From assembly GCA_023512255.1 (NCBI GenBank), contig JAILZY010000015.1:1-57539 (forward strand): a DNA stretch of 57,539 nucleotides, written 5' to 3'. The notes beneath the pieces were generated by a model. That model searched no databases, was not told where the DNA came from, and worked only from the letters and a program-made list of their open reading frames with translations. The DNA comes from a bacterium (GTDB lineage Bacteria > SZUA-182 > DTGQ01). The position numbers and the translations under genes are program-made. Shown in pieces: positions 43,149-52,133 of the stretch; position 1 is the stretch's first letter; every line of letters begins with the position of its first letter.

Positions 43149-44899
43149 TCAAGCTCTTGGCTAAGAAGTTGCCTTTGATAGGTTTGGGCATAGAAGCCGC
43201 CAAGGCTGATCAACTCAGTGTGAGTGCCTGACTCTACGATTTTCCCCTGCTCAAGGACATAGATCCTGTGGCAGTCGCGGACCGCGGACAGCCTATGGGC
43301 AATGATCAGACAGGTTCGCCCCTGCATGAGCGGGCGGATTTTCTTGAGAATCTGCTGCTCGGTCTCAAGGTCCACACTTGAGAAGACATCATCGAAGATC
43401 AGAATCGGGGGTTTGCGAATAAGGGCTCGAGATATGGCCATCCGCTGCTTCTGTCCCCCTGACAGGGTAAGGCCACGTTCTCCGACTACAGTTTCAAACT
43501 GGTCAGGAAAGCTCTCAATATCGTCAAGCAGGTGAGCGAAAAAGGCCGCTTCCCTAATCAAGTCAGGGTTTTCCTCTCTTAGACTCAGGCCGATATTGTG
43601 CTTAATCGACTCAGAAAAGACAAAGGTTTCCTGGGGAACATAGCCGATATTCTCCCGCAACTGCTGCAAAGGAATCTGTTTGATCGGCAGGCCATCAATC
43701 CTAATTTCCCCGCCTGAGACATCATACAGTCGGGGAATAAGGTTAGCCAGGCTACTCTTGCCGCATCCGGTCCGACCGACCAGACCGATTGACTCTCCCG
43801 GGTTGATCCTTAGGGTTATATCCGAAAGAACCCTGGGGCCAGAAGGAGTATAGGCAAAATCAACATGATCAAACTCAATCTCTCCCCGCAGAGGGCTGGC
43901 AAGAGGAGTTGTCGCCGCGGCATCTCTAATTTGAGGCTCAATCCGCATCACCTCATTGATCCGGCCCATCGACACTGCTCCCCGCTGAAAGAGATTGATT
44001 ACCCAGCCAAGGGCCACTGCTGGCCAAAGAAGCAATCCAAGGTAGCCGACAAAAGCAGCCAAGCCCCCAAGGCTCATCTGCCCCCGGATGACCTGAAGAC
44101 CTCCAAGCCAGATAATCAACAGCAGAAAAAAGCCGGTCAGAAAGGACATCATCGGATGAAATATGCCGCTGACTTTGGCCAGTTGCATATTCCGCTCCAA
44201 ATACAGATCATTGGCCCGCTGAAATTCCTCAGCTGCCCAACCCTCTCTGGCATAAGCCTGGATCACCCTGATGCCGGAGAAATTTTCCTGAATCTGGGTA
44301 TTAATCAGAGAAAATTGCTCCTGTACAGCCTTAAACCGAATATGAAGGCATCGGGAAATGTGCATAACCACAATAGATATCAGGGGAAAGAGGATAATGA
44401 TCGACAGGGTAAGCCGCCAGCTAGTGGCGATCATAAAACCAATATCCATAGGAAACAGAATCAGAGTATGGAGCAGATACATAATACCAGGGCCAAGAAG
44501 ATTACGAACAGCATTAAGATCATTAGTCGCCAGAGACATCAGCTCGCCGGTTCGCCTCTGCTGAAAAAAAGAGAGCGAGAGGGTCTGGAGATGGGCGAAA
44601 AAGTCATTCCTCAGAAGATACTCCACCTTGCGAGAGATGCCAATCAGAAGGTTTCGCATCCAGAACCTGAAAAACCCCTGAATGAGTGCAAAGAGGACGA
44701 TCAGGCCGGCGTATCGCAACAAAATAGCCGGCTCGGCCCCAGCCTTGATACCATCAATCGCTTTTCTGAGCATCCAGGGAATGAGCAGAGTGAAGATACT
44801 GGTCAGGATAAGAGAAATAAACCCTATCGTATAGGCCAGCTTGAACCGAAGGATATACTTTTTTAGACTAGCAAGCTCAGCCCATGACTCAAACCTCAT
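43145..44899 (-). CDS. ABC exporter half-transporter, degenerate Walker B subunit
   Basis: This 584-aa protein has a six-helix ABC exporter membrane domain followed by an ATPase. Walker A is GRTGCGKSS and the signature is canonical (LSGGQKQRMAISRA). Walker B reads ILIFDDVFSSVD, with Asp at the catalytic Glu position. In heterodimeric exporters such as TM287/288 or BmrCD this marks the non-hydrolysing site. It pairs with the next gene, whose signature is LSAGQ, so the two together make one canonical and one degenerate site. It lies 39 bp after the BshA-type gene on the same strand. Confidence 0.92.
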   Translation of the reverse strand: MRFESWAELASLKKYILRFKLAYTIGFISLILTSIFTLLIPWMLRKAIDGIKAGAEPAILLRYAGLIVLFALIQGFFRFWMRNLLIGISRKVEYLLRNDFFAHLQTLSLSFFQQRRTGELMSLATNDLNAVRNLLGPGIMYLLHTLILFPMDIGFMIATSWRLTLSIIILFPLISIVVMHISRCLHIRFKAVQEQFSLINTQIQENFSGIRVIQAYAREGWAAEEFQRANDLYLERNMQLAKVSGIFHPMMSFLTGFFLLLIIWLGGLQVIRGQMSLGGLAAFVGYLGLLLWPAVALGWVINLFQRGAVSMGRINEVMRIEPQIRDAAATTPLASPLRGEIEFDHVDFAYTPSGPRVLSDITLRINPGESIGLVGRTGCGKSSLANLIPRLYDVSGGEIRIDGLPIKQIPLQQLRENIGYVPQETFVFSESIKHNIGLSLREENPDLIREAAFFAHLLDDIESFPDQFETVVGERGLTLSGGQKQRMAISRALIRKPPILIFDDVFSSVDLETEQQILKKIRPLMQGRTCLIIAHRLSAVRDCHRIYVLEQGKIVESGTHTELISLGGFYAQTYQRQLLSQELE

Positions 44900-44938
44900 A
44901 CCTCTTTTGTCCTCTTTACCTACTCTCTCTTGCCCTTT

Positions 44939-46069
44939 TTACTTACTCTCTTGCATCACTTGCTGATAGTACTGCTCATATTCAGCCGCCTTACTCTGGG
45001 CTGAAAATCGGCTCATGGCCAGAAATCTTCCCCGCTCGCCAAGCTTGCGCCCGAGCTTTTCATTCTCCAGGATCAGCAGAGCAAACCTAGCCATAGCCTC
45101 AATATCTCCCTTGTCAACCAAAAAACCACTTCGGCCATCTTCAACTACCTCAGGCAGCCCCCCTACCCGGTAAGCCACCACTGGCACCTGGCAGCTCATG
45201 GCTTCGAGCGCAGCTAACCCGAATGACTCATTTTCCGAGGGGAGCAAGAGTATATCGGTGATATTTAAGATTTTCTGAACCGAGTTGACAAATTTTAAAA
45301 AATGCACCCTCGAGGCCAGACCCATCTCACAGGCAAGCTTCTGGGCGGTTGGAGCCTGCGGCCCATCTCCCACCATAAGCAGCACCGCGGGCATCTGCTG
45401 CTGAATGAGCTGAAAAGCCTCCAGCACATCAGGGATTCTCTTGATCATCCGAAAGTTTGAGATATGGGTAATGATCCTCTCCCCACAAGGAGCATACTTT
45501 TTTCGTCCAACCTGATTTTCTGTTTTCATAAAGATATTGGGATTGACAAAATTATGAATCACTCTGATAGGTTGGAAAAATTGAAACTCCTGTCGGGTAA
45601 TTTCAGCCAGATAGCGAGAGACAGCCGTAATTCCATGACTTATCTCTAGCCCAAAGCGGGTGATACTGCGATATGAGGAATCCATCCCAACCAGATTGAC
45701 ATCGGTGCCGTGCAGGGTAGTAATGATCTTGGCCGGATAATCACCCAGGGCTTTTAGCGCCAGATAGGCGGCCATAGTATGCGGCACCGTATAGTGGACA
45801 TGAATAATCTCTAGGCCATATTTTTGAATCACCTCGATGATTTTGGCCGCCAGAGCCAGGGTATAGGGAGGAAATTTGAACAGCGGATAGGAAACCACCT
45901 CTACCGGATGGAAGGTGATCCCCCGGCTTAGCCCTGACTTAAGACGCACTGGAAGATGATAGCTGATAATATGGACCGTGTGTCCTCTCTCAGCCATTAA
46001 TTGGCCAAGTTCTGTGGCCACAACGCCACTTCCCCCATAGGTTGGATAACAGACAATGCCAATATTCAC
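44939..46069 (-). CDS. bshA: BshA-type GT4 glycosyltransferase (N-acetylglucosaminyl malate synthase-like)
   Basis: This 376-aa GT-B glycosyltransferase has an N terminus, IGIVCYPTYGGSGVVATELG, that is the signature of BshA. YPLFKFPPYTLALA, IIHVHYTVPHTMAAYLA and the C-terminal nucleotide-sugar site LLPSENESFGLAALEAMSC agree. BshA joins N-acetylglucosamine from UDP-GlcNAc to L-malate, the first step of bacillithiol synthesis. bshB and bshC are not in the window, so a related malate or glycan substrate cannot be excluded. The start is GTG at 46069, with AGGTAGGG upstream. It leads the exporter operon. Confidence 0.85.
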   Translation of the reverse strand: MNIGIVCYPTYGGSGVVATELGQLMAERGHTVHIISYHLPVRLKSGLSRGITFHPVEVVSYPLFKFPPYTLALAAKIIEVIQKYGLEIIHVHYTVPHTMAAYLALKALGDYPAKIITTLHGTDVNLVGMDSSYRSITRFGLEISHGITAVSRYLAEITRQEFQFFQPIRVIHNFVNPNIFMKTENQVGRKKYAPCGERIITHISNFRMIKRIPDVLEAFQLIQQQMPAVLLMVGDGPQAPTAQKLACEMGLASRVHFLKFVNSVQKILNITDILLLPSENESFGLAALEAMSCQVPVVAYRVGGLPEVVEDGRSGFLVDKGDIEAMARFALLILENEKLGRKLGERGRFLAMSRFSAQSKAAEYEQYYQQVMQESK

Positions 46070-46113
46070 TAGAGTATCCCTACCTGTAAAAAAATTTCGC
46101 CCAAAACAGCGCT

Positions 46114-46143
46114 AGTATAGCATCACAAGACAGCAGTAAGCAA
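46114..46143 (-). promoter_or_regulatory. candidate promoter of the bshA operon
   Basis: On the minus strand TTGCTT (46138-46143) and TATACT (46114-46119) are 18 nt apart, about 45 bp upstream of the GTG start. Confidence 0.45.
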
Positions 46144-46148
46144 ATTTA

Positions 46149-46276
46149 TTGGAAGGAACCCTTATTCAATAAGGGTTCCTTCCAAACCATCCTCCTAAAA
46201 CTTTAATTAATATTAATTAAAGTTTTAGGAAAGGGGTTACAAGGGGAAAACCCTTTTTCAAAAGGGTTTTCCCCTT
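46149..46276. repeat. three consecutive perfect palindromes, repeat family B
   Basis: Arms: TTGGAAGGAACCCTT (46149-46163 with 46171-46185); CCTAAAACTTTAATTAA (46194-46210 with 46213-46229); AAGGGGAAAACCCTTTT (46241-46257 with 46260-46276). All three are perfect. The central palindrome is where two elements meet head to head. The block lies between divergent genes, so it is not needed as a terminator. Confidence 0.9.
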
Positions 46277-46299
46277 AACTCGATGCTAATTTTTCCAGC

Positions 46300-46328
46300 T
46301 TGACAGCTCAAGAGTCTGATGTTAAGCT
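46300..46328 (+). promoter_or_regulatory. weak candidate promoter of metG
   Basis: TTGACA at 46300-46305 is a perfect -35, but the sequence 17 nt on is TAAGCT, a poor -10. The site is 42 bp before the metG ATG. Confidence 0.35.
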
Positions 46329-46370
46329 TAGGTCTGTTTTTGTTTAATTTTAATTTCAAAGGAGTAGCTT

Positions 46371-47984
46371 ATGAAACTGGTTGTAACCAGCGCTCTTCCC
46401 TATGCCAATGGGCCGATTCACCTTGGGCATCTGGTAGAATATATTCAGACCGACATCTATGTCCGGTTTTTGCGGCTTGCTGGAGAGCAGGTCATCTATT
46501 GCTGTGCGGATGACACCCACGGTGCCCCTATCGAAATCAATGCCTATAAGCTTGGGATCACGCCGCAAGAGCTTATTGCCCGCTCCTTTCAGGAGCACAC
46601 TGAGGATTTTGAGAAATTTCAGATCAGCTTTGATTCTTACTACTCGACTAATTCTCCAGAGAACAAGGAATTCAGCGATCTGATCTTCTCACGGCTGCGA
46701 GACAAAGGGGATATCTACCAAAAAGTGGTTGAATTGAGCTACTGCCCCAAATGCCAACGCTTTTTGCCTGACCGCTACGTTCGGGGAACCTGCCCACGCT
46801 GCGGCGCCCATGACCAATACGGAGACAATTGCGAAGTCTGCAATGCCACCTATGCCACCACTGATCTTATCGACCCATACTGCGCCATCTGCAAAAGTGT
46901 GCCTGCCCGCAAGGAGTCAGAGCATTACTTTTTCCGCTTAAGCAGCTATACGGATCGGCTGCGCGCCTGGCTGCTTGAGAATAAGAACTTGCAGGATGAA
47001 ATCAAAAATTATATCCTGAACTGGGTCGATGCTGGGCTAAAGGATTGGGATATCACCCGTGATGCTCCCTATTTTGGCTTTCAGATTCTCGATGATCCAA
47101 CCAAGTATTACTACGTCTGGCTAGATGCTCCTATCGGCTATATGGCCAGCACTAAGCATTACTGTCAGACTCACGGTGATGACTTTGACAGCTATTGGGT
47201 CAAGGACACCGGCAGGATTATTCATTTTATCGGCAAGGATATAATCTATTTTCATTTTTTGTTCTGGCCGGCTGTTCTGATGGGCAGTGGATTCCGTCTG
47301 CCTGAAAATATCGTGGTTCATGGGTTCCTGACGGTCAACAAGGAGCGGATGAGCAAATCTCGAGGCACCTTTATCACCGCCAGGGAATATTGGCAGAAGG
47401 CTGATCCGAGCTATCTGCGGTTTTATTTTGCCGCCAACCTCTCCCACAGTATTGCTGATATTGATTTTGACCTCAACGACTTCAAGGACCGAATCAACAG
47501 CGAGCTTCTCGGCAATGTAGCCAATCTGGCTAACAGAAGCCTAAATTTCCTAAAAAATAAGCTCAATGGGAAAATCGCCACTGCTGATGAGGGAGAATAC
47601 CGCGCTCTTTACGATCAAAAGGTTCCTGCTATCATTGATAGCTATTACAAGTTTGAGTTTCGCTCAGCCATTCGGGGTATTCTTGAGCTGAGTGACTTTG
47701 CCAATAAATATTTCCAGCACGCCGAGCCTTGGAAAAAGATCAAAGAGTCAGAGCAAGAGGCTGCCCGCATCGTCTCGACCTGTGTTCACTGGGTCAGGGA
47801 CCTGGCTATCTTGCTCAAACCCGTTATCCCCTTGATCTGCCAAAAACTTGAGCAGCAGCTCAACCTGCCCGATCTAACTCTCCAAGACCTCGGCCAGAGC
47901 CTCACCGGACACACCATCGCCGATCCTCAGCCCCTGGTTCAGCGAATCGACAACCTAACCCTGATCGGCAAGGGAATCTCATGA
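46371..47984 (+). CDS. metG: methionyl-tRNA synthetase
   Basis: This 537-aa class I synthetase charges tRNA-Met. The HIGH motif is HLGH in YANGPIHLGHLVEYI, and the KMSKS motif is RMSKSRGTF. The zinc region holds two knuckles (CPKCQRF...CPRCGAH and CEVCNAT...CAICKSV), the four-Cys-pair form. The anticodon-binding helical domain is present. The C-terminal tRNA-binding domain found in longer bacterial forms is absent, so it is the short form, or that domain is a separate gene. AAAGGAG precedes the ATG. It is a single gene, convergent with the HD protein 34 bp downstream. Confidence 0.97.
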   Translation: MKLVVTSALPYANGPIHLGHLVEYIQTDIYVRFLRLAGEQVIYCCADDTHGAPIEINAYKLGITPQELIARSFQEHTEDFEKFQISFDSYYSTNSPENKEFSDLIFSRLRDKGDIYQKVVELSYCPKCQRFLPDRYVRGTCPRCGAHDQYGDNCEVCNATYATTDLIDPYCAICKSVPARKESEHYFFRLSSYTDRLRAWLLENKNLQDEIKNYILNWVDAGLKDWDITRDAPYFGFQILDDPTKYYYVWLDAPIGYMASTKHYCQTHGDDFDSYWVKDTGRIIHFIGKDIIYFHFLFWPAVLMGSGFRLPENIVVHGFLTVNKERMSKSRGTFITAREYWQKADPSYLRFYFAANLSHSIADIDFDLNDFKDRINSELLGNVANLANRSLNFLKNKLNGKIATADEGEYRALYDQKVPAIIDSYYKFEFRSAIRGILELSDFANKYFQHAEPWKKIKESEQEAARIVSTCVHWVRDLAILLKPVIPLICQKLEQQLNLPDLTLQDLGQSLTGHTIADPQPLVQRIDNLTLIGKGIS

Positions 47985-48018
47985 GGCACTTTTGCAGGGG
48001 CGCTTTTGCCCTTCTGGT

Positions 48019-48570
48019 TTATAGACCAAGCTCTTCTGAGATTCCCTGCATAGCCTTGAGCCCAAGATCAATAAATTCCTCAAGGCTAAGCCCTATCTGC
48101 TCGCAGGAGAGAATCTGCTGACGGCTAGCTCCCTTGGCAAACCACTTCTCCTGAAATCGCTTGAGAATAAAAGATACATCCAGGCTAGCCAGTTTTTTTT
48201 GCGGGTGAACCAGGCTCGCGGCCACGATCAGGCCAGAGAGAGGATCCGCGGCAAAGAGGGCTTTCTCAAGCCGGCTCACTCTAGGCTGATCGTAGTGCGG
48301 GCTGTGTGCGGCTACGGCCTGACAGATAAGAGGGGCTGCTCCGGCCTCCTCCAAGGTTTTTGCTCCCAGACGGCCATGTTGCTTTGGCTCTTTGAGGGTC
48401 TGGTCATAGTCAAGGTCATGGACCAGCCCAGCCAGTCCCCAAAGATCGCTATCCTCTCCAAAATGCTCAGCCAACGCGCGCATAATAGCCTCGGTGGCCA
48501 GCATGTGTTTGATCAAATTCTCATTTTTTACCCCCGCCCGAATAAGGGCCAGGGCATCATTTCGATTCAT
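48019..48570 (-). CDS. HD-domain hydrolase
   Basis: This 183-aa protein has the HD metal-phosphohydrolase pattern: LIKHMLATEAIMRALAEHFG (first His), LAGLVHDLDYDQ (HD pair), KQHGRLGAKTLEEAG, VAAHSPHYDQ, and a late Asp in LFAADPLSGLI. Small HD proteins of this type hydrolyse phosphate esters or nucleotides, and the substrate cannot be read from the sequence. AAGGAA lies 9 nt before the ATG, 16 bp after the stop of the large propeller gene, so it is the last gene of that minus-strand run. It has no signal peptide and is cytoplasmic, unlike its neighbours. Confidence 0.88.
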   Translation of the reverse strand: MNRNDALALIRAGVKNENLIKHMLATEAIMRALAEHFGEDSDLWGLAGLVHDLDYDQTLKEPKQHGRLGAKTLEEAGAAPLICQAVAAHSPHYDQPRVSRLEKALFAADPLSGLIVAASLVHPQKKLASLDVSFILKRFQEKWFAKGASRQQILSCEQIGLSLEEFIDLGLKAMQGISEELGL

Positions 48571-48585
48571 ATGCTAAGTTCCTTC

Positions 48586-51500
48586 CTATCTTCTCGCCGC
48601 CTTGGGCCAGGTGAAAGAGATGCTTCGCTTAGCCTGAAGCCGCAGAATTAGGCTCTGATTCATGGGAAAGTCATCACCGCAGGGCCGGCCAAAGAGCCAG
48701 GCGCAGCTTTTGAGCAGCCTCCCATCTAGGTCGTAGGCCTGGAGAGAAGATAGGGTCTCCTCGCCAAGCTCCCTCAGAAAGGAAAAGGAAGTATACTGCT
48801 GATCCCTGCCGACTGGACAGAGCCAGAGATTGGCTCCTGGCTTAAGCTCTATGGAGGTCTGGCTTGAGGTTGCCGGGCCAATATCCAGGACAATAGTCTG
48901 CCGGGCCGAAAGCCGCTGATCTGAAGCCTCAAAAGTAATCGTATATCTGCCTGCTTGCCCAAGAGTAGGTGTCCAAAGAAAACAGGCTATTAGGTGGCTA
49001 TTTTGATCATCCAAAGCCTTATCAGCCAAAAGCAAACTATCTCCCCCCACCACAAGCAAACGGTCTCCCTCCGCCTGCCTAGACAAATTCCCTTCAAGGC
49101 CGCCCCCTCCCGCTTGCCCTGATAATACCCGGCAGAGGGCCCCAGCAGGAGCATTCAACATGCTGATAGTAAGATTTTGCCGATCTTGCGGATCAGGATC
49201 AAGCACTTCGATCGCCACTGCCATAGCCTCCCCCTCCTCTCCTTGAGTTTGGATCGGGATCAGGCAAAGCTCGGGCGGCTGGTTGGTTTCAGTCACAGTA
49301 ATTGTGATCTCCTCACTGTCGGCAAGGTTAAAATTTTCCTCCCGAACCGTAAATCGGATCGTATAGGTGCCGCTCTGGTCAAAGTCAGGTCTCCAGGAAA
49401 AGCGGCTGCCCAAAAGCTCTGCTCCCCGAGGCAGCGGCTCTGCGGAAAAGATGAGCCTGTCTCCTTCGGCGTCTTTAGCTGAGAGAGAAAAAGAGAGCAA
49501 ATCCCCCTCTGAGATACTCCGATTGCCAATAGGCTCAAGCTCTGGCGGCGTATCGAGCCCATTGTCGATCACGGCCAGGTTGATTGTCTGCTCGATGATA
49601 AACTCCCCATCCGAAACCTGAAAGCGGATATCAGGATAGAGGCCGCTGTCTCCAGAGCGTGGCTGCCAGGTAAAAACATTCCCAACCAAGGTAGCCCCCT
49701 TCGGCAGTCTGGCCAGAGAAACATCGTAGGTGAGCGGATCTCCGTCAGGGTCGCTGGCCTTGATGGTCAAGGTCAAGGTCTGCCCTTCAGCCACAGCTAT
49801 CAGTGGCTTGTCAGCCAAAGGCTCCATAAGGGGCGGGCGATTAGCCTCGACCGTAAACCCGTTAGGCAAGAAAACTGCATGGCCATTTGGGTCGGTCAGG
49901 GTAATATGATAGGTGCCCGGAGCAAGACCGCATGGCGTAGAAACTTGCAAGGTTTCAGAGTCGATATATGATACGGTTGGGCAGGGTTTGAAAGCTCTCA
50001 TAACCGCAAGCCCATTTCGGATAGCCAGATATAGATATTCTCCCCCATCGGCTACAGCTACATCCTCAGCCGGGGTCAAGGTGGCAAGAGAGGCTACAGC
50101 CAAGGGAAAGGCCTGCTGGCTAAGATCTATCACCTCTAGGCCGCTTTCGCCCTCGACCACATAGAGCTGCTTTTCGGAAAGAGCAAGGGATTGAGGCTTC
50201 CCTTTGAGTTTACAGGAGCTGACCAGATGCGGCTCCCTTGGCTGCTCGATCCCTACAGTTTGGATGAGCCCCGCGGCCCGGTTAGCCAGATAGGCGTATG
50301 GCCCGCTGATGAGAATATCGCTGATCGAGCCTGAGAGGGGGAGCGTGCCGGCCACGACAGGCTGCCTCAAATCTTGGAGGTCAAAGATAGCTACTCCTGC
50401 CTCACCACAGGCCAAAAAGGCGTAATTGCCCAAAACATCAATAGCCTCACTACGGCCTTGAAAACCATCAACCCAGGCCACTCCAAGAGCCGAAGGCAGC
50501 ATTTTCGTATCCTGAGAAAAGATTTTTAAAGCTGGCCGGCCACTAGACATAGAGTCGGCCACTAGCAAGGTTTTATCCCGAAGGAGAATTCCCCCACCGC
50601 CGCAGCTTTCACGATCATAAAACGACACTCGCTGAGGAGCCTGCCGTACGGTAACATTGAAAACCTGAAGCCCGAGATCAGCATCCACCAAATAGGCATA
50701 TTCCCCTTGACTTATGACCAACTCCTCAGGCCTTGGGCCGATATTGCAGCTCTTCCCTATAAGCCTGGGATTTTGGGGATGGCTTACGTCCAGAATCTTC
50801 AGCCAATTTTCTCCAAAATAGGGGGTGGCTCTACTAAAGACATAGGCATAATTTCCCGCTAAGGTAAGCCCGCAGACCTCAAGACCATCCTCTCCCTCAA
50901 GGAGATCAACCACACTGACCAGCGAGGGATTGCGAGGATTTTCTGCATCTAGGATTTGCAACCCTCCCTGGCTGTCGGCAACAAAAACATGGTTATCAAC
51001 TACTTGCAAATCCACTGCCCAGCCCGGGGTCTCCTGAAACCCAACCAGGCTACAGCCCTTGGGGAGGTCATGCCGAAAAATTTCTACCCCCCGATAATCA
51101 TCAGCCACATAGAGGTAGTTTCCCCTAATAGCCACCTGGCGAGCAAGACCGCAAGTGCTCAGGCGAAAGAGGGCTTTTGGTGCCAGGGGATCGGCAGCAT
51201 CAAGGATCTCAACCCCATCCTGCAACTCGGAAAGATAAAGATAATTTTGATACTTATAAATTCCAATGACAAAGCGGCCCGGACAGGGAAGCTCGGCCAC
51301 GATCCTAGGAGAGCGAGGATGGCTGATATCAATAATCTTGACTCCCGACCAGCCAGCAGCTAGATAGGCATAGCTCCCCTCGGCAACTACATCTAAAATA
51401 GACCCGGCCTCAGCAAAAGACAGGGCACCTGCCTGAGCAGGCTGCTGCGGATTGCTGACATCTACAATCTGTAGCCCCCCATCCTCCGCGGCCAGATAAG

Positions 51501-52077
51501 CATAGTGGCCATAGAGGGAAATTTTCAGCGCTCTTGCTGTGGGCATGGGGAAAGAAGCAACTAGAGAAGGAACCCGCGGGTTTTCAACATCCAGAACCTG
51601 CAACCCAGCCTCGGCTACATAGGCGTAATGGTCAAAGACAAGGATATCACTGGCCGCCGCGGGCAGAGGCAGAAAGCCGATTGGCTGTGGGGCAGAAGGG
51701 TTGTGAATATCAAAAACCTGGACTCCACCCCCTTCGCCTGCCCTTGTCTGCTGCTGCGGGCCACAGGCAAGATACACATAAGAGCCAGAGCAATACAGGC
51801 TGTTAGCTGGCCCAGTCGTAAGGTGCGATCCCTTGATATAGACTCCACCCCCCCAAATTGAAACCCTCATCCCGGGCGAGAATCCCTCTCCCTTGATAAT
51901 CAGGTTGGTATTTACCCCACGAGGTCCATGATCAGGGGTAATATTGGTAATGGTAGCAGCCAGACTACCCTCACCCCAGGAGGCAATCATTAAAAAAATC
52001 CCAATCATCCACCACCAGCACAAGAAAACTTGCAAAAAAATCGCCTGCAAAACTCGATCATTGGGTAATTTTCTCAT
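48586..52077 (-). CDS. exported protein: TIG domain interrupted by LVIVD beta-propeller, then Ig-like domains
   Basis: This protein of about 1163 aa has its signal near residues 9-40 (AIFLQVFLCWWWMIGIFLMI, cleavage near SLAA). A TIG/IPT domain begins (ITPDHGPRGVNTNLIIKGEG) and breaks at VSIWGGG. About 600 residues of LVIVD-type repeats follow (GGLQIVDVSNPQQPAQAG, GVKIIDISHPRSPRIV), after which the TIG resumes (DSETLQVSTPCGLAPGTYHI). Three cadherin/He_PIG-like Ig domains follow (ASDPDGDPLTYD, FTWQPRSGDSG, FSWRPDFDQSGTYTI), then a short C-terminal beta domain. The start is set at the ATG of 52077; an upstream in-frame ATG would overlap the previous gene. Surface location and protein or polysaccharide binding are inferred. 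Confidence 0.85.
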   Translation of the reverse strand: MRKLPNDRVLQAIFLQVFLCWWWMIGIFLMIASWGEGSLAATITNITPDHGPRGVNTNLIIKGEGFSPGMRVSIWGGGVYIKGSHLTTGPANSLYCSGSYVYLACGPQQQTRAGEGGGVQVFDIHNPSAPQPIGFLPLPAAASDILVFDHYAYVAEAGLQVLDVENPRVPSLVASFPMPTARALKISLYGHYAYLAAEDGGLQIVDVSNPQQPAQAGALSFAEAGSILDVVAEGSYAYLAAGWSGVKIIDISHPRSPRIVAELPCPGRFVIGIYKYQNYLYLSELQDGVEILDAADPLAPKALFRLSTCGLARQVAIRGNYLYVADDYRGVEIFRHDLPKGCSLVGFQETPGWAVDLQVVDNHVFVADSQGGLQILDAENPRNPSLVSVVDLLEGEDGLEVCGLTLAGNYAYVFSRATPYFGENWLKILDVSHPQNPRLIGKSCNIGPRPEELVISQGEYAYLVDADLGLQVFNVTVRQAPQRVSFYDRESCGGGGILLRDKTLLVADSMSSGRPALKIFSQDTKMLPSALGVAWVDGFQGRSEAIDVLGNYAFLACGEAGVAIFDLQDLRQPVVAGTLPLSGSISDILISGPYAYLANRAAGLIQTVGIEQPREPHLVSSCKLKGKPQSLALSEKQLYVVEGESGLEVIDLSQQAFPLAVASLATLTPAEDVAVADGGEYLYLAIRNGLAVMRAFKPCPTVSYIDSETLQVSTPCGLAPGTYHITLTDPNGHAVFLPNGFTVEANRPPLMEPLADKPLIAVAEGQTLTLTIKASDPDGDPLTYDVSLARLPKGATLVGNVFTWQPRSGDSGLYPDIRFQVSDGEFIIEQTINLAVIDNGLDTPPELEPIGNRSISEGDLLSFSLSAKDAEGDRLIFSAEPLPRGAELLGSRFSWRPDFDQSGTYTIRFTVREENFNLADSEEITITVTETNQPPELCLIPIQTQGEEGEAMAVAIEVLDPDPQDRQNLTISMLNAPAGALCRVLSGQAGGGGLEGNLSRQAEGDRLLVVGGDSLLLADKALDDQNSHLIACFLWTPTLGQAGRYTITFEASDQRLSARQTIVLDIGPATSSQTSIELKPGANLWLCPVGRDQQYTSFSFLRELGEETLSSLQAYDLDGRLLKSCAWLFGRPCGDDFPMNQSLILRLQAKRSISFTWPKAARR

Positions 52078-52133
52078 CCTCACACCTGCCTTGAGTTTTT
52101 TGAGACACTCTGCCTTCTCGTTTCTTTTTTCTC

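Noticed and set aside
43865-44866. 333-codon plus-strand open frame opposite the ABC exporter gene
   Set aside because: It is antisense to a fully conserved transporter, Lys/Gln/His-rich with no recognisable fold or ribosome site.
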